DNA from: Dactylis glomerata
Taxonomy: Eukaryota > Streptophyta > Magnoliopsida > Poales > Poaceae
NCBI GenBank assembly: GCA_007115705.1
Contig: QXEO01000822.1
Span: 312,253-376,252 of the forward strand
Direction of reading: 5' to 3'
DNA length: 64,000 nt
Part shown: piece by piece, positions 12,306 through 24,159 of the stretch
How positions within the stretch are numbered: the stretch's first letter is position 1
Layout of the letters: every line of letters starts with the position of its first letter
Translations under genes and position numbers: made by a program
The notes under the pieces: generated by a model
Told to the model about the DNA's origin: nothing
The model's database searches: none
What the model saw: the letters and a program-made list of their open reading frames with translations, nothing else

Positions 12306-15300
12306 GGTGACCGACGCACTTCCGAGTTCATTGAAGGTCTTCGTAATTTTGGCGATGTGGCTCGGGCAAATATTCAGAATGGTTTTATGTGTTGTCCATG
12401 TGTTGACTGTGGGAACAAGAAGGAATACTCTTTCTGGAAAATCCTTCACTCCCACCTGCTTCGGAAAGGTTTCATGCCTAGCTATAATTGTTAGACCAAG
12501 CACGGAGAAAAAGGGGTTATAATGGAAGACAATGAAGAAGAAGAGGATGATAATATGTACCCTGAATACGGTGATACTGCAACGGGGGAAGCTGAAGCTA
12601 AAGGGACAGGAGAAGCTGAAGATGAAGAGGCATCAGATGAGCCTGATGATGATCTTCGTCGGGCCATCGTTGATGCACACAGAGAAGCAGAAAGTGTAAA
12701 TGAGAAGTGGAAGTTAAAAGGTATGTTAGAGGATCACAAAAAGAAGTTGTATCCAAATTGTGAAGATGGGAACATAAAGCTCGGTACCACACTGGAGTTG
12801 CTGCAATGGAAGGCAGCGACTGGTTTATCTGACAAGGGATTTGAGAAATTACTGAAAATAATGAAGAAGAAGCTTCCAAAGGATAATGAATTGCCTGACA
12901 GTACGTACGAAGCAAAGAAGATTCTCTGCCCTCTAGGATTAGAGGTGCAGAAGATTCATGCATGCATAAATGACTGCATCCTCTACCGCGGTGAGGAGTA
13001 CGAGAATTTGGAAGCATGCCCGATATGCACTGCACTGCGGTATAAGATCAGACGAGATTACCCTGGTGATATTGATGGCGAGCCCCCCAGGAAGAGGGTT
13101 CCTGCCAAGGTCATGTGGTATGCTCCTATAATACCACGGTTGAAACGTCTATTTAGAAACAAAGAGCATGCCAGGTTGTTACGATGGCACAAAGAAGACC
13201 GTAAGAAAGACGCGATGTTGAGACACCCTGCTGATGGGTCGCAGTGGAGAAAAATTGAGAGAGACTACCCGGACTTTACAGGCAACGCAAGGAACTTAAG
13301 GTTTGATCTAAGTACAGATGGCATGAATCCTTTTGGGGAGCAGAGCTGCAGTCATAGCACCTGACCTATAACTCTATGTATCTATAACCTTCCTCCTTGG
13401 TTGTGCATGAAGCGGAAGTTCATTATGATGCCAGTGCTCATCCAAGGTCCGAAGCAACCCGGCAACGACATTGATGTGTATCTAAGACCATTAGTTGATG
13501 AACTCTTATAGTTATGCGCCAAACCAGGTGTACGTGCATGGGATGAGCACAAACAGGAGCCATTTGACCTACGAGCGTTGCTTTTCGTAACCATCAATGA
13601 TTGGCCTGCTCTTAGTAACCTTTCAAGACAAACGAACAAGGGATACAATGCATGCACGCACTGTTTAGATAAGACTGACGCTATATATTTGGAAAAATGC
13701 AAAAAGATTGTGTACTTGGGGCATCGTCAATTTCTTACGACCATGCATTCCGTAAGAAAGAAAGGCAAGCATTTTAGAGGTGTGGCAGATCACCGGCAAA
13801 AGCCTGAACTCCGTACTGGTGATGATTTATTTGATATGGTCAGGGACCTAGAAGTAATCTTTGGAAAGGGTCCTGGCGGTCAATCTGTTCCAAATGACGT
13901 CGCTACCGGACACGCACCCATGTGAAAGAAGAAATCTATATTTTGGGAGCTTGTGTATTGGAAACACCTAGAGGTTCGCTCTTCAATCGACGTGATGCAC
14001 ATTACAAAGAATGTTTGCGTGAACCTGCTAGGCTTTCTGGGCATGTATGGAAAAACAAAAGATACACCAGAAGCACGGGAGGATCATCAACGTATGAAAG
14101 ACCCAAACAACATGCATCCACAGAGCAAGACGGATAAAGGGCGTCACTTAAGTCCTGCCAGCTACGCTCTTACCAAAGCAGAGAAGGAAATCTTTTTTGA
14201 AATCCTTTCAAGTATCAAAGTGCCGTCTGGCTTCTCGTCAAATATAAAGGGAATAATAAATATGACAGAGAAAAAATTCCAAAACCTGAAGTCTCATGAC
14301 TGTCACGTGATTATGACCCAGTTGCTTTCGGTTGCATTAAGGGGGCTTCTACCGGAAAATGTTCGCGTACCCATTGTTAAGCTATGTGCATTCCTCAATG
14401 CAATATCTCAGAAGGTAATTAATCCAGATATTCTACCAAGGTTACAGAAGGATGTGGCCTAATGTCTTGTTAGTTTTGAGTTGGTGTTCCCGCCATCCTT
14501 CTTTAATATTATGACGCATCTCCTGGTTCACTTTGTCGAAGAGATTGCCATTCTCGGTCCTATATTTCTACACAACATGTTCCCCTTCGAGAGGTTCATG
14601 GGAGTCTTAAAGAAATATGTTCATAACCGTGCTAGGCCAGAAGGAAGCATCTCCAAGGGCTACGAAATAGAGGAGGTCATTGAGTTCTGTGATGACTTTA
14701 TCCCTGACATTAAGTCGATTGGTGTTCCTGAATCGCGGCATGAAGGAAGACTGCGTGGAAAAGGCACGCTAGGAAAGAAATCAATGTATTGTATGGATGG
14801 GATTTCTTTCACTCAAGCACACTACACAGTTCTACAAAGTTCCACCTTGGTGGCCCCATATATCACTGAACACAAGAATATTGTATGCTCCCAACACCCG
14901 GCTCAGTCTGACTCCTGGATTACACATAAACATATGGCGACTTTCGGCGGTTGGTTGCGGACACATCTCATAAATGACAACATTGTTGGAGATCAGCTAT
15001 ACTTGTTGGCCGGGTCACCATCTTCGACTATATTGACTTTCCAAGGGTATGAGATAAATGGGAATACATTCTACACGATCGCCCAAGATAAAAAGAGCAC
15101 CAACCAAAACAGTGGTGTCCGCATTGATGCAACAAACAACAACAGGCAAAAGGACACCTATTATGGTTACATAGAGGAGATATGGGAACTTGACTATGGA
15201 CCCTCTTTTAAAGTCCCTTTATTTTGGTGCAAATGGGTCAAGCTAGATGGAGTAGGGGTAAAGGTAGACCAGCTGTATGGAATGACAACAGTGGATCTCA

Positions 15301-15607
15301 ACAATCTTGGTTACAGAGACGAACCATTCGTCCTAGCCAATGATGTGGCTCAAGTTTTCTATGTGAAAGACATGTCCTCCAAACCAAAAAAAAAAGAAAA
15401 GATAAGGCAACGAATACATCATACGATGAGCCAAAGCGTCATATAGTTCTTTCAGGGAAAAGAAACATCATGGGAGTTGAGGATAAGACAGACATGTCAG
15501 AAGATTATAATAAGTTTGATGAAATTCTGCCCTTCAGCGTGAATATTGACCCAAGCATCGCGTTAAATGGTGAACATACTCCATGGTTACGACCGAAGCG
15601 ATCCTAA

Positions 15608-15792
15608 TCAAGGGAGATACGCGAAGGGGGGGTTCATGGCCTCCAAGGCATTTTAGGTCACCATATGTATTAAATGTGCCAATTTATGGCAAACATCGAA
15701 CATGATAGCTCATTTTGTGAAGGTTTTGTTGTGATGTTTGCAATTTTCCAAGTTTAATATTTTTCCTTAAAACTATAACACATAATATGACA
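15608..15792 (+). other. Spacer after TNP2
   Basis: This is AT-rich non-coding sequence after the last TNP2 codons. About 100 bases (15690-15790) recur at 16720-16822, including TGATAGCTCATTTTGTGAAG and CTATAACACATAATATGAC. Confidence 0.6.
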
Positions 15793-16230
15793 CCTACGGC
15801 ATCTTCGGAAGCTCCGCCTTGGAAAAATTTCCCTGCAAGCCCGTGAAAGACTCCATCTCCTCTAACAGTGTTGGGGAAAGGGTTGGGAAATCTCCCGTGG
15901 CGGAGCTTCTCGAAGATGTCGTTGGTGCATACACCCTACGGCATCTTCGGAAGCTCCGCCTCGGAAAAATTTCCCTGCAAGCCCGTGAAAGACTCCATCT
16001 CCTCTAACAGTGTTGGGGAAAGGGTTGGGAAATCTCCCGTGGCAGAGCTTCTCGAAGATGTCGTTGGTGCTCACGCCCTACGGCATCTTCGGAAGCTCCA
16101 CCTCGGAAAAATTTCCCTGCGAGCCCGTGAAAGACTCCATCTCCTCTAACAGTGTTGGGTAAAGGGTTGGGAAATCTCCCGTGGAGGAGCTTCTCGAAGA
16201 TGTCGTTGGTACTCACGCCCTACGACATCT
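15793..16230. repeat. Three-copy 142-bp tandem repeat with internal inverted arms
   Basis: CCTACGG(C/A) recurs at 15793, 15935, 16077 and 16219, an exact 142-bp period with three full units and the start of a fourth. Each unit begins CATCTTCGGAAGCTCCGCC and ends in nearly its reverse complement (GGCGGAGCTTCTCGAAGATG), so each could fold into a long hairpin. Open frames of 62-93 codons on both strands arise from the repeat and are not taken as genes. Confidence 0.85.
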
Positions 16231-17242
16231 AGAAACGGCGGGCATGAAGATTCATAGCCCGGAGTTGAGTCTCGCTAGACTTGCGATGGATCTCTGATAA
16301 AACAACATATTGTGGACCTAAAAATGATTTTTACAAAAAATCATGAGCATTATATCATATACATGTAGTTCAAACCTAGCGAGCCTCCTACCGAATCGAC
16401 AGGAATTTGTCTTTTTCATGAGGTGTGGACAGAAAGGTTTCAGATGCACCGGCTGGGGAATTTTCCATCTAAGGTGGTCTAGTATTTTTGAAAAATGTTT
16501 TGTTAGCAATGTGAAACTTTAATTTGGTGGTTGCTTCACAAAAAAACTTTTTTTTGGCATCTAAAAAATGGAAAATGGTTTTTCGTGCGATGAAAAGGGA
16601 AACTTCCTTCTGCAACATCGTAAGCAATCCCAAGATGCACATGTGTGCACAATATGGGCACATTATCACAAACTATGTCTTGATTCTAGCCATAACAGTG
16701 CTCATTTGGCTTAAAAGCCATGAAACATCGAACATGATAGCTCATTTTGTGAAGGGTTTTTTGTGATGTTTGCAATTTTCCAAGTTTAATATTTTTCCTT
16801 GTAACTATAACACATAATATGACACCACGCAAAGGTTTCACGTTGTTTGGATTATTTTTTAAATTCTTATAACCATTTGAAATTATATTCTAAACGGCGG
16901 GTATGAAGATTCATAGCCCGGGGTTGAGTCTCGCTAGACTTGCGGTGGATCTCTGATAAAACAACATATTGTGAACCTAAAAATGATTTTTACAAAAAAT
17001 CGTGAGCATTATATCATATACATGTAGTTCAAACCTAGCCGGCCTCCACCAATTTTAACAAAATAATTTTCAGCATTTCTATGTGTGAATATTTAATAGA
17101 TATTTTTCTAATAAACATTTTTATATGCTATATGTATTATTCTGATTTTTATTTATTTTACAACATTTTATGGAATGTTGATCATAGCTTCAATAAGAAA
17201 TAAGGCGGGAACAACCAAAAAGTTTAAAAACATTTCAAATGC
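16231..17242. other. Inter-gene spacer of the CACTA element with dispersed duplications
   Basis: About 148 bases at 16231-16378 (from CGGCGGGCATGAAGATTCAT) recur at 16894-17042, and 16720-16822 repeats 15690-15790. The rest is AT-rich. I see no gene. Confidence 0.65.
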
Positions 17243-17434
17243 CCCTTTAGCACCGGTTCGTGGCTCAAACCGGTGCTAAAGGGGGTGGCGGTGCGGTGCC
17301 CAGCCAAAGCACCTTTAGCACCGGTTGCTGGCACGAACCGGTGCTAAAGGTAGGACCTTTAGCACCGGTTGGTGGCTTCAACCGGTGCTAAAGGGTCTTT
17401 AGCACCGGTTGATGGCACGAACCGGTGCTAAAGG
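17243..17434. repeat. Internal cluster of four CACTA subterminal-type palindromes
   Basis: Four palindromes at about 17243-17283, 17312-17350, 17356-17394 and 17397-17434 have the same arms as the terminal ones (CTTTAGCACCGGTT and AACCGGTGCTAAAG). They lie 9.8 kb and 7 kb from the ends, directly upstream of the TATA-like box at 17442 and the second gene. Confidence 0.88.
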
Positions 17435-17441
17435 TCCTACC

Positions 17442-17448
17442 TTTATAA
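17442..17448 (+). promoter_or_regulatory. TATA-like box of the second CACTA gene
   Basis: TTTATAA lies eight bases after the last internal palindrome. A CT-rich leader (CTTCCTCTTCTTCC) follows, as at the TNP2 promoter. Confidence 0.55.
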
Positions 17449-17449
17449 C

Positions 17450-18428
17450 TTCCTCTTCTTCCTTCCTCCCCGCATCCAAAATTTGCTAAGGACCAGCGCT
17501 AGGAGCACAGAGACGCCGGCAGGCTGCCAAATTTCCACACCTTCACCGCCGCGCCCGCGCCCACTCCGCCGCACCGACGCTCGCCCAACGCCGGCGGTTC
17601 CTGTGCCCGCCCACGCCGCTCCGCCCACACCGGCCGCCCGTGCCGGCCGCCCGCGCCCGTGCCCGCCCGCGCCGCCACTCCGCCGCGCGCGCTCCACCGC
17701 CCGTGCCCGCCCGCGCCGCTCCGCCACATCGGCCACCCGTGCCCGCCCGCGCTGCTCCGCCGCCCGTGCCCGCGCTGCTCCGGCCACACCGCCGGCGGTT
17801 CCTGTGTACTGCAAGGTATTGGAGTTTTTTTTGTTATTTTCTAGGTATTTTAGATATTTTGGTTATTCCTGCAAGATTTGTTAGTTAATTCTAAGATTAG
17901 TTAATTAATTATTTAGTATTTTGGGTATTTAATTAATTATAGGATTAGTTAATTAATTAGTTCATTCTAGGATTAGTTAATTCTAGGATTAGTTAATTCT
18001 AAGATTTGTTATTCTAGGTATTTTAGTTATTTTAGGTATTTTATTACTTTAGTTATTTTAGGTATTTTATTTTTTAGGTCTTTTATTACTTTAGTTATTT
18101 TAGGATTAGTTAATTAGTTATTTTAGGATTTGTGAGTTAATTAGTTAGGTTTGGAGAAGTTAGGGTTATGATTAGTTAATTAATTTCTATCATATTTTTT
18201 AATTAGGGTTAGGGTCCCTTAATTAATTTAGAGTAATACAAATATGATTTTTTAATTAGGGTTAGGGTCTCCAGCACCTTCTCCCTCACCGGTGCCTCCA
18301 TCCTCTCCGGCGTGGTGGGGAGGGAAGACCTACTCTTCCCCCACCGCGCCGGTGCTCGGCCAACGCCCCCTTTTTTTTGGTCTCCATATCGGCATTATAA
18401 TAATTTGTAATAATTCTTTGCAGAAACT
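17450..18428 (+). other. Leader exon and first intron of the second CACTA gene
   Basis: A GC-rich, CGCCC-repetitive stretch (17520-17800) ends at a donor-like AAG|GT at 17816. An AT-rich intron follows, dominated by TTAGTTAATTA and TTTTAGGTATT repeats. An acceptor TTCTTTGCAG ends at 18423, six bases before the ATG at 18429. Pro/Ala/Arg-rich frames over the GC part come from composition. Confidence 0.55.
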
Positions 18429-21400
18429 ATGGATCTCGGAAGAGACGAATTCCAGGAAAATATTATCGAGGACATCATCAGCGATAATGATGATGATGTC
18501 ACCTCGTTGTTTCTAAACAACTCCGGTGAGGGAGACGAACAAAACCGTAGAGATGGCTTCGATGAGGGAGAAGGTGCCGGAGAGGATGGAGGCACCGGTG
18601 AGGGAGAAGGTGCTGGAGAGGATGGAGGCACCGGTGAGGGAGAAGGCGCCGGCTCTGATGAGGGAGAAGCCGACGGCTCCGATAGAACCTTCAATATTGC
18701 AAAGTCCGGTGAGGGAGATGTGTATTAATAAATTAAGCCTCTGTTGTATAGATGGATTATTTGATTTGTGTATATACATATATTAACGCTCTTTCTTCTT
18801 TTAGCCCTCTGGATCGAGCCACTCTTCTGTAAATAAAAGAGGTCCGGCCAGAAGGTTGGAAGAACATAAAAGGTACCGGATAGAATAAATCGGTGAAGAT
18901 GGCGAACCGATTGCTCCCGCGGCTCACGCAAGTAAATTTACAAGACAATGCGGAGTTCTTGTTAGGGACAACATTCTGATCACCCTTCGAGAATGGAAGA
19001 AGACAAAGACGGAACCAGTTAAATACGTCCGCAACAGATTGAAGAATATTCTTTAGAAGAAGCTCATGGTTAATTTTACCCTACCAGAGGCGCCACAGGT
19101 GGATCGAACTAAGGTGGATCCAAATGAGGAGGATTCAGATGACGATGATCGTCATCTGAGTATCATAGAGCGGAAAGTCAAGAAGTGAACTCTTTCGAAG
19201 ATGGCACTACAATTCAACAACTGAAAGAAAAGATTGTACAAGGATTTTGTCGACAAAGAAAAGACTCCGGTGTTCACTGGACAATATGAGAAGATAAAAG
19301 ACCACTGGGATGCATTCGTGGAGTACAATACTTCAGAGGCAGCTAAGAGAAGGTTGATACGTCTCAAACGTATCCATAATTTTTGATGCTTCACGCTTGT
19401 TTTTACAACATTTGTTTAGTGTTTCGTTACACTACGTGGCATTTTTATGCATTTTCCGGAACTAACCTATTAACGAGATGCCACAGTGCCAGTTCCCTGT
19501 TTTCTACTGTTTTTGTGTTTCAGAAATGCTACACAGGAAATATTCTCGGAATTGGACGAAACAAAAGCCAGACGTCCAGATATTTTACGGAGCTTCTAGA
19601 AGACCGAAGAGGAGACGGAGCCGAGCCAGAGGGCGGCCACACCATAGGGCGGCGCGGCCTAGGGCTGGCCCACGCCCCCTGGTGGTGTGGGCCCCCTAGT
19701 CCACCTCTGACGCTGCCCCTTCGCCTATAAAGACCCCCCGACGGGAAAAACCTAAACACCCGATCACTTTTCCAGAAACACATCGTGATCCACCGCCGTC
19801 GTCGACCCGAGATCGGGAGGGTCCAGAAGCTCTTCCCGGCACCCTGCCGGAGAGGGGAATCGCCACCGGAGGTCTTCTTCATCGCCATGCTTGCCTCCGG
19901 CGCGATGAGTGAGTAGTCTACCTTGGACTATGGGTCCATAGCAGTAGCTAGATGGTTGTCTTCTCCACCATGTGCTTTATGTTTAGATCTCGTGAGCTAC
20001 CTTACATGATCGAGATCACTGTTATGTAATTCTACATGTTGTGTTTGTTGGGATCTAATGAATATTGGTGTTATGATTGAGTTGATGTACTGAATTTTAT
20101 CTTATGTTATCTCTATGTTGTTTATGATCTTGCATGCTCTCCGTCGTTAGTAGCTATCTTGGCCGAGTAGTTGCTAGTGACTCCAAGAGGGGGTATTTAT
20201 GCTCGATAGTGGGTTCATGCCTCTATTTAATCTGGGGGAGTGACAAAAACCTCTAAGGTTGTAGATGTGCTGTTGCTACTAGGGGAAAACAACATTCATA
20301 TGCTCGAGGGCATATGCTTTGTTTACATTACACACTTTGCTTAATGCAATTATCTGTTGTTCGCAACTTAATACTTGTGGAGTTCTCGGATTGATTCGCC
20401 ATAAGTAGATTATTAGTCATAGATGCAGTTGGATGGCGGTCTATGTATCTTGTTGTAATGCCCAGAGTAAATCTCATAGTGGTCCTCTCATCATATGCAC
20501 GTTGTCTTTATTCTATCAATTGCCCAACTGTAATTTGTTTACCCATCATGTGTTATTTTATCTTATGGAGAGACACCACTAGTGAACTGTGGACCCTGGT
20601 CCTATTTCCATTATATTGCTATCACCTGTTTACTTTACTCGCACTGTTTACTTTACTCGCACTGTTTACTTTACTCGCATAATATTACTATTTTCCACTC
20701 GATACGCTCATTCCTTTGTTTACAGCAAACCGGTGAGATTGACAACCTCATCGTAAGTTGGGAGCAAAGTATTTGGTTGTGTTGTGTGCAGGTTCCGCGT
20801 TGCAGCTAGCAAAGCAAAGCACTGGACGAGGCGCCTTATAAATTGTCCGGAGCTGTCGCAAGCTAGCAAGCATCACCTTCAGTCGTATTGGCTTCTTCCT
20901 CTACTCATCGACATACCTTGGTTTCTTACTGAGGGAAAACCTTGCTGCTATATTCATCATACCTTCCTCTTGGGGTTCCCAACTGGACGGTGATTCACAT
21001 TAACCGTACCGCAAGCATCAAAGGTCAGAAATAAATAAGAAAAATGCTACTAAAAAGAAGTATCACCATACTATGGGGCAAGGGGGCTACAAGTCTAGCA
21101 AGCCTAAGTGGAAGAAAATGGAGGACGATCTAATTGCTAAAGGGATCCTTCCGGAGACATTGAAATGGAATGATCGGTCAAGGGATTGGTTTTATGGGCA
21201 TGGAGGGAAGTTGGACTCAGAAGGGAAGTGTGTATATACAAAAAAGCATGACGAAGACCCCGTTCCCATTGATGCCCTTAGAAGCGCATCAAAGGATGTT
21301 GAAGAGGGAAGGTTCCATCCCGAAAGAGAGAAGGACGAGCTCACACGCGCCCTTGGGAATGATAATCACCCAGGACGAACATGAACCACACCAGGCTCCA

Positions 21401-23914
21401 AACCGTGGAAACTCGGGTTTCCCGTGGAAAGGAAAAAATTTCCCGATAGAAGCCGTCAGAGAAGAAAGGAAAGGGAGGCAGACCGCATGTCTCTGATAGA
21501 ACAAGAGATGAAGCAACAATCAGACTTGTTAAATCGGATAAGCTAGCAAGGAACCGCCGCATCTCAGCCACAGATAGAAGCCAGACATGATGCTACCGGC
21601 CCACCATCTTAGCGGAAAAGCAGCGTGGCTTCCACGGACCTCCCAGAGGATGATGATGAACCGGCGATCCGCTACCCAGTGGATGATACCACGGAGTCGA
21701 CATCTTGTGAGCTACATGTGAAGGTCGTGAACATAACCATGAAGGTGGCGGTCGGCTATGCCTTACCCATTGGACCTGATTCAACTTATCATTGTCGTCC
21801 GATTCCACATGGCTACGCTGTTGCCGATGTGGATGAAGTTATGGGCGGATTTGAGCAGCTGAAGCTTGACCACCCTGCGGGTGAAGGGGATTTGTATGAG
21901 CTGGGAGAAGCCAAGAAGACCACCGTTCTATGGCTAAAGGAATTAATCGTGCTTCCAAATTGGACGCCAAGGTCTCCAGCTCGTCACCCTTCTCCACCGC
22001 CACATCAGCCTTCTCCGCCATCTCCGTGTCAGCCTTCTCCGGCATCTCCGCCGCATCAGCCATCTCTAGCATACCAGCCTTCGCCAGCTAGTGAGCCGTC
22101 TCCGCCACCTCCGCCCACTGAGGCTCAGAGCCAAAAGCGGAAGCGTACCATCGCCGCTCCATCGATGAGTCGTAATCGATCACCGATCCGTCGACAGGAG
22201 CCCCTCCCAAGAGTACCTAAGGTTCCTCCCAAGAGACCTTACGACTATACTCCAGAGGAAAATGCGGCGAAAGTTTAAGAGAAATCAAAGAACTTCTTTG
22301 AAAATTTGAAGAGAAAGAAGACCGAGCAGTCCGCCGAGCAGTCTCCTCTAGATCCAAAAGTGTTAAAAATGTTGAAGAACCTTCACCAACCCGAGCCAAG
22401 GCTTGCATCATACTATGACCGCACTATTCTCAAGTCAGATGCAGCAAAGCGGTCCAAAGGTAAATTAGTTCCTCAGCTCGGAGAACAGATGAACTCGTGC
22501 CCCCCGCTCCAAGTGTTTCCCGATGTCCAGCATGATCCAGAGATCATAGCACTGTACAAAGAGGAGGCCGAAGCTGCAGGTATGTATGTTGCTCAATACT
22601 TAAGCAAGTGTGATTTCCCCACGGCTTAAGTAGTAGCATACCAATACCGGCACGGGAGCCCTCTCGTCAGACCCAAGGAGATTCCGAATCTACCAACAAG
22701 AATGCGAAAATTGCATAAGTGGTACTTGGAAGTCTCACAGCATGGGCAGAACTGGATCATAGTGGGAATTAATGATGAGCATTACTTTCGTGGAAACGAC
22801 GACATAAACATCGAATTTGCTGAATTATTTCAGTTATACAATCATGACGCCCTCGACAAATCGATGATCAGAGCCTATTGTTTGTAAGTATTATTTTTGT
22901 AATTAAGTCTTTAGCTCATCTCGTTCATTGCATGCATAATTTTACTCACTATATTATGCAGATTGAAGAAACTCGAATGCAAAAGAGGACAAATCTATGA
23001 CATTGGGTTCATTGACCCATATACCGTGAACGAGCTAACTCTTCATAACCATATCAAGGACATGGAGAATAACTTGGTACGGGCGTTAAGGAAACAAGAA
23101 ACCATGACGAAAATACTATTTCCTTACAACTTCAAGTGAGTGTGTTACTGTCTTATACACATTACTATTTTGGTTACTCGATGTTAAGTGTGTGTTATGC
23201 GTGTGCGCAGGTATCATTTTATTCTGCTAGTTATTGAACTTGATAGAGGACGAGTACTAGTCATGGACTCGAAACAAAAACCCCTTGAGACATTCGGGGA
23301 CATGATTGATACACTCCAGTGGTAATTTCCCGATATCAAGTAATTACTAACTTCTTTATTCATTTCCCGATATCAAGTAATTACTAACTTCTTTATTCAT
23401 TTTCTTTTGCCGGGCAGTGCTTGGAAACGATTCACGAATAAGGCACCGGGTCCCTGGAAAAAGGAGCTTGAATTTAAACAAGTACCGGTAAGTACTACTA
23501 GCTAGGTCCACGCATCTCTTTGGTTCTAGTTTCAATACAATTATCATCCTTGATTATTATTTTGATTGAACTCTATTCTCGTAAAGTGCTTGAAGCAAGA
23601 ATACGGGAATAATTTATGTGGATTCTATGTCTGCGAGTTCATGCGAGAGACTTGCTGTGAGAAGAGAAGACTAGAACAACTAGATGTACGTAAACAATAT
23701 TCACAATTTTATTTTATTACCATCATTTATGTTGAGTTTCTTCATTCATATATATTGATCCCCTTCCTTAAATTAGATCGAACTGAAGCGGGATCGTCTT
23801 CTAGCAACCGAGCGTATACAAGCAATTCAAGAGGAACTGGCGGGATTCTTACTTGATGAGGTCATAGCACCAACCGTAGAATACCATCAGCATTACGAGT
23901 TTGGAAAATCGTAA
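18429..23914 (+). pseudogene. Second CACTA gene: TNP1/TnpA-like protein with C-terminal Ulp1-type protease domain
   Basis: The start is MDLGRDEFQENIIEDI, followed by GEGAGEDGGT-type acidic repeats. The first coding exon ends near 18719; the next begins after TTCTTTTAG at 18804. The solo LTR at 19355-21020 splits the coding sequence (EAAKRR before, SEINKKN after). Later blocks are GQGGYKSSKPKWKKMEDD, a conserved block at 21660-21950, a Pro/Ser-rich linker, then a cysteine-protease domain of the Ulp1/C48 type spread over short exons (22630-22887, about 22963-23136, 23211-23322, 23418-23488, 23588-23686) and a final exon ending at 23914. Candidate catalytic residues are present: His in YHFILLVIEL, Asp in VLVMDS, Gln and Cys in QEYGNNLCGFYVC. 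Several stops and frameshifts upstream make it a pseudogene. It probably bound the subterminal repeats. Confidence 0.87.
19355..21020 (+). mobile_element. Solo LTR of the A/C/D retrotransposon family
   Basis: This is a 1,666-bp LTR starting TGATACGTCTC and ending AAGCATCA, flanked by perfect 5-bp duplications AAGGT (19350-19354 and 21021-21025). There is no internal region, so it arose by LTR-LTR recombination. It carries a TATA-type CCTATAAAGACC near 19725. The host reading frame of the CACTA gene continues exactly across it. Confidence 0.92.
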
Positions 23915-24159
23915 CCGAAATTATATTGTATATATGCATGAACGTGTACAATGTACCATTATGTAATATGTTCGACCAAGCACGATAAAACATGACACGT
24001 ACTAGCTTCGATCTCTATATGTATGACTATATTGTGTAATATAATGGTTTCTTTTATATGTGCATCAACGTGTTTCAAATACCCGAAAAAAATCGTATTT
24101 GAAATGCTAGGGTTTAGGGTTTCAGCCGCATCGATTAGGGTTTAGGGCTGCCATGTCGC

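Larger units (their letters stand above)
6958..15607 (+). pseudogene. TNP2: TNP2-type CACTA transposase, decayed and interrupted
   Basis: This gene encoded the transposase of the CACTA element, which cuts at the CACTA ends. The first codons (WMYSD) end at 6968; retroelement A follows, and the frame resumes at 12306 with RRTSEFIEGL. Recognisable blocks in order are the N-terminal CPCVDC zinc-like motif (near 12395), an acidic linker, the transposase_21 core (12700-14130, with DGMNPFGEQ, IYNLPPWLCMKRKF and NDWPALSNLS), then DUF4218 (14160-14760) and DUF4216 (15030-15400). In-frame stops lie at about 12492, 13362, 13508, 13922 and 14460, and a frameshift sits in the A run near 15386. Every stop is explained by a C-to-T or G-to-A change. 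It cannot make a functional enzyme. The exact start codon is unsure because a TGA lies just upstream of 6955. Confidence 0.92.

Noticed and set aside
15793..16230. CRISPR-like array
   Set aside because: The units are 142 bp with no unique spacers, in a plant transposon. They are a simple tandem repeat.
17483..17888. Pro/Ala/Arg-rich frames on both strands
   Set aside because: They come from CGCCC-type low-complexity sequence in a leader exon and are open in several frames at once.
24108..24147. Telomere-type TTTAGGG heptamers
   Set aside because: Only a few interrupted copies occur inside the CACTA right end. There is no sign of a chromosome end or interstitial telomere block.
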